Positions 5,721 to 7,027 of a stretch of 7,027 bases of DNA are shown in pieces; position 1 is the stretch's first letter, and every line of letters begins with the position of its first letter. The position numbers were made by a program, and so were the translations under genes. Source of the DNA: an uncultured Holophagales bacterium (lineage in GTDB: Bacteria > Acidobacteriota > Thermoanaerobaculia > UBA5066). Location of the stretch: positions 1-7,027 of the forward strand of contig CALMDF010000449.1 in NCBI GenBank assembly GCA_937864895.1, written 5' to 3'. Below the pieces are notes generated by a model, which did not search any database, was not told the DNA's origin, and saw nothing but the letters and a program-made list of their open reading frames with translations.

Positions 5721-6671
5721 TCAGGGGACGATCTCGTCGAGGGGCTCGGTCGGAAGGCCCGCGGCGAGCCAGGCGTCGAAGCCCCCTTCGAGGGGCCTCA
5801 CGTTGCGGTAGCCGCGGTCGAGGAGGAGGCGTGCCACACGGGCCGCCGAGGCTTCGCTCCGTCACGTGCAGTAGAGCGCGACGTCCTTCCCGACCGGTAT
5901 GTCCCGCAGCTTCGCGTCGAGCTCGCCGAGGTCGGCGACTAGGACTCCGGGGTCCTTTCGCGGGTCGTCGCGGCGCGAGAGGCGGTGCCTCACGTCCACG
6001 ACGACGAGGGAGTCGTCGGCCGCGAGGAGGCGCTCGGCGAGTGTCTGGGGCGTCAGGCGGGCCATCCGGAGCGACACGAGCGTCCGTTGCCGGCGCCAGA
6101 GCCGGAAGGAGAGGTACGCGGCGAGCGCCGCCGCCAGGATCCCGAGCGCGCCCGCGCCGAACCTCCTGAGGAGGTCGAGGAGGACGTCGACCTGCTCGTG
6201 GAAGACGATCCCGAGGCCGATGCCGGTCCCGGCCCAGGCGAGCGTCCCCGCCGCGTCGTAGGCGAGGAACCGGAGAAACGGCGCCTTCAGGGCGCCCGCC
6301 ACGGGAACGGAGACGGCCGAGAGCCCGGGGAAGAACTTTGCGAAGAGGAGGGTGCGAAGGCCGAACCGGTCGTAGGCCGACGAGGTCTTCCTCACGCACG
6401 TGTCGGCCGAGAGGGAGAGGCCGCACAGGAAGCGCAGGACGTGCCAGCCGTACTTCCGGCCGAGGAGGAACCAGAGCGTGTCGGCGAGGAGGGCCGCCCC
6501 GAGAACGGCGAGGAGGAGCCCGGGACCGTCGAGGCGCCCCTCGGCGACGAGGGCACCGGCGACGACGAAGAGCGGCATCGCGGGGATCGGGAAGCCGATC
6601 TGCTCGAGGAAGACGTTCCCCGCCACGAGGAGGACGCCGTAGCGGACGAGCTGCTGCGTGAGACCGTTCAC
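5721..6671 (-). CDS. DedA-rhodanese fusion membrane protein, probable selenoprotein (in-frame TGA at 5862-5864 read as Sec270)
   Basis: Read through one TGA, this gene encodes 316 residues. Residues 1-195 form a DedA/VTT-type membrane domain: VFLEQIGFPIPAMPLFVVAG (20-39), GRKYGWHVLRFLC (71-83), SADTCVRKT (88-96), FAKFFPGLSAVSVPVAGAL (110-128), then hydrophobic helices to about 190. A cytosolic-type rhodanese domain (about 208-309) follows: LVVVDVRH (222-229), DVALYCT (263-269), the TGA codon, RSEASAARVARLLLDRGY (271-288) and RPLEGGFDAWLAAGLP (292-307). As I recall the family, DedA-rhodanese proteins carry YCxC followed by xxEAxxARVA here, so the TGA replaces the second Cys and gives Cys268-Thr-Sec270. 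DedA proteins are lipid scramblases/transporters, and the rhodanese part should handle sulfane sulfur or redox chemistry. The GTG start at 6671 is supported by GAGGG at 6681-6677, 5 nt away. The true stop is the TGA at 5723-5721. A one-base nonsense mutation (TGC or TGT to TGA) would look the same; the hairpin after the TGA and the intact downstream frame favour Sec. Confidence 0.8.
5822..5860 (-). promoter_or_regulatory. Putative bacterial SECIS hairpin immediately 3' of the in-frame UGA
   Basis: Numbering mRNA bases after the UGA, GGCGGCC (15-21; 5847-5841) pairs with GGC-A-CGCC (27-34; 5835-5828). This gives 7 base pairs with one bulged A and a five-base apical loop CGUGU (22-26; 5840-5836). 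A lower helix is possible between GGAG (2-5; 5860-5857) and CUCC (37-40; 5825-5822). Bacterial SECIS elements lie in the coding region, with the apical loop about 16-37 nt after the UGA and a G among the first two loop bases. Here the loop starts after 21 nt and its second base is G, followed by U, as in the GU that SelB contacts in E. coli fdhF. The UGA is followed by C, also as in fdhF. In GC-rich RNA such hairpins arise by chance fairly often, so this is supportive and not conclusive. Confidence 0.6.
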
Positions 6672-6693
6672 TTCATCCCTCGCGGCGGCGGGA

Positions 6694-6717
6694 CGGCCGG
6701 GGCAAGCCCCCCGGCCG
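6694..6717. terminator. GC-rich hairpin in the hemL / DedA-rhodanese spacer
   Basis: CGGCCGGGG (6694-6702) and CCCCGGCCG (6709-6717) are perfect 9-bp inverted arms with a six-base loop, in the 69-bp gap between the stop of hemL (6741) and the GTG of the DedA-rhodanese gene (6671). On the minus strand it would follow hemL and lie in the leader of the next gene. There is no U-tract after it, so it may be an attenuating or Rho-assisted structure, a 3'-end stabiliser, or chance in GC-rich DNA. The two minus-strand genes could therefore still be cotranscribed. Confidence 0.35.
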
Positions 6718-6740
6718 CCCGCCGGCGTGGCTGGGGCTGA

Positions 6741-7027
6741 CTAGGACGCGAAGGCTTCCTTCAGCGCCTCGCGGTGCGCCGCGAGGGTCTTCTCGAGGTC
6801 CTTGTCCGTGTGCGCCGTCGAGACGAACATCGCCTCGAAGGCCGCCGGGGCGATGAAGACGCCGCGCTTGAGGAGCCCGTGGAACCAGCGGTTGAACGCC
6901 GCGCCGTCGCTCTTCTTCACGTCGTCGAAGTCGGCGATCGGGCCCGGGTTGAAGAAGAGCGTGAGGATGGAGCCGATCCGGTTCAGCGTGAGGCGCCCCT
7001 CGAAGCCGAGGTCCTTCGCGACCTTTC
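6741..7027 (-). CDS. hemL: Glutamate-1-semialdehyde 2,1-aminomutase, C-terminal part (5' part cut off by window edge)
   Basis: The last 94 codons are present, ending at a TAG (6743-6741). The tail matches HemL: NRIGSILTLFFNPGPIADF, then KKSDGAAFNRWFHGLLKRGV (KRSD-type plus FFHxLLxRGV motif), then FIAPAAFEAMFVSTAHTDKD (the PSxFEAxFVSxAHTxxD motif, here APAAFEAMFVSTAHT), then a closing helix LEKTLAAHREALKEAF. HemL is a PLP enzyme that converts glutamate-1-semialdehyde to 5-aminolevulinate in the C5 pathway of tetrapyrrole (heme, cobalamin) synthesis. The catalytic lysine and the start lie outside the window. Cobalamin needs tetrapyrrole precursor and MeaB serves a cobalamin enzyme, but the two genes are too far apart here to infer a shared operon. 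Confidence 0.93.
   Translation of the reverse strand, partial: KVAKDLGFEGRLTLNRIGSILTLFFNPGPIADFDDVKKSDGAAFNRWFHGLLKRGVFIAPAAFEAMFVSTAHTDKDLEKTLAAHREALKEAFAS

Noticed and set aside
5824..5837. TGGCACG on the minus strand as the -24 half of a sigma54 promoter
   Set aside because: No TTGC-like -12 box follows at the proper spacing, and the sequence lies in the rhodanese coding region and hairpin.
5678..6169. Plus-strand open frame beginning in the palindrome
   Set aside because: Arg/Gly/Pro-rich antisense shadow of the DedA-rhodanese gene; its start is created by the palindrome.
5862..6671. Calling the DedA gene as a complete 269-residue protein ending at the TGA
   Set aside because: It would end inside the rhodanese active-site loop, while the remaining rhodanese helix and GGFDAW region continue in the same frame directly after the TGA. 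Recoding or a recent nonsense mutation explains the data better.
5721..6671. TGA read as tryptophan or glycine by an alternative genetic code
   Set aside because: Several other genes here end at TGA at the expected protein lengths, Trp is encoded by TGG throughout, and the position calls for Cys/Sec. The gene's own final stop is also TGA.

Overview
The window is very GC-rich (roughly 70%), gene-dense DNA with strong C/G preference at third codon positions and several GTG starts. The gene set (MeaB-type GTPase, GAF-GAF-sigma54 activator, DedA-rhodanese fusion, HemL) would suit a high-GC Acidobacteriota or delta-proteobacterial/Myxococcota-like bacterium. That placement is an inference; no marker gene settles it.

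Layout from left to right. A truncated minus-strand gene (1-497) encodes the N-terminal part of a MeaB/ArgK-type G-protein chaperone of methylmalonyl-CoA mutase. Divergent from it, after 44 bp, is a two-gene plus-strand unit. Its first gene is a sigma54-dependent activator with two GAF domains (542-2602). Its second is a class-V PLP enzyme of the isopenicillin-N-epimerase-like group (2599-3789), which overlaps the first by the four bases GTGA. After a roughly 200 bp spacer, which may hold a tiny minus-strand ORF, comes a second plus-strand pair: 3-methyladenine DNA glycosylase I (Tag, 4008-4577) and a small proline-rich membrane protein of unknown function (4598-5059). The right half is on the minus strand: an NTF2/SnoaL-like small protein (5127-5582), a DedA-rhodanese fusion (5721-6671) and the truncated 3' end of hemL (6741-7027).

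The most interesting object is the DedA-rhodanese gene. Its frame is interrupted by one in-frame TGA (5862-5864) at the site where I expect the second cysteine of the family's CxC active-site motif. The frame then continues for 46 codons of convincing rhodanese C-terminus to a normal stop. Directly after this TGA, the mRNA can fold into a hairpin that fits the bacterial SECIS layout: a 7-bp stem with one bulged base and a CGUGU apical loop starting 21 nt after the UGA. I read it as a probable membrane-anchored selenoprotein (Cys268-Thr-Sec270) that standard gene calling would truncate at 269 residues. A fresh nonsense mutation is the main alternative.

One base after the true stop of this gene lies a perfect 61-bp palindrome (two 29-nt arms, 3-nt loop, 5659-5719). 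It is clearly more AT-rich than its surroundings and looks like a REP-type or MITE-like mobile repeat that may also form the 3' end of the transcript. No rRNA, tRNA, CRISPR array or complete mobile element was seen.
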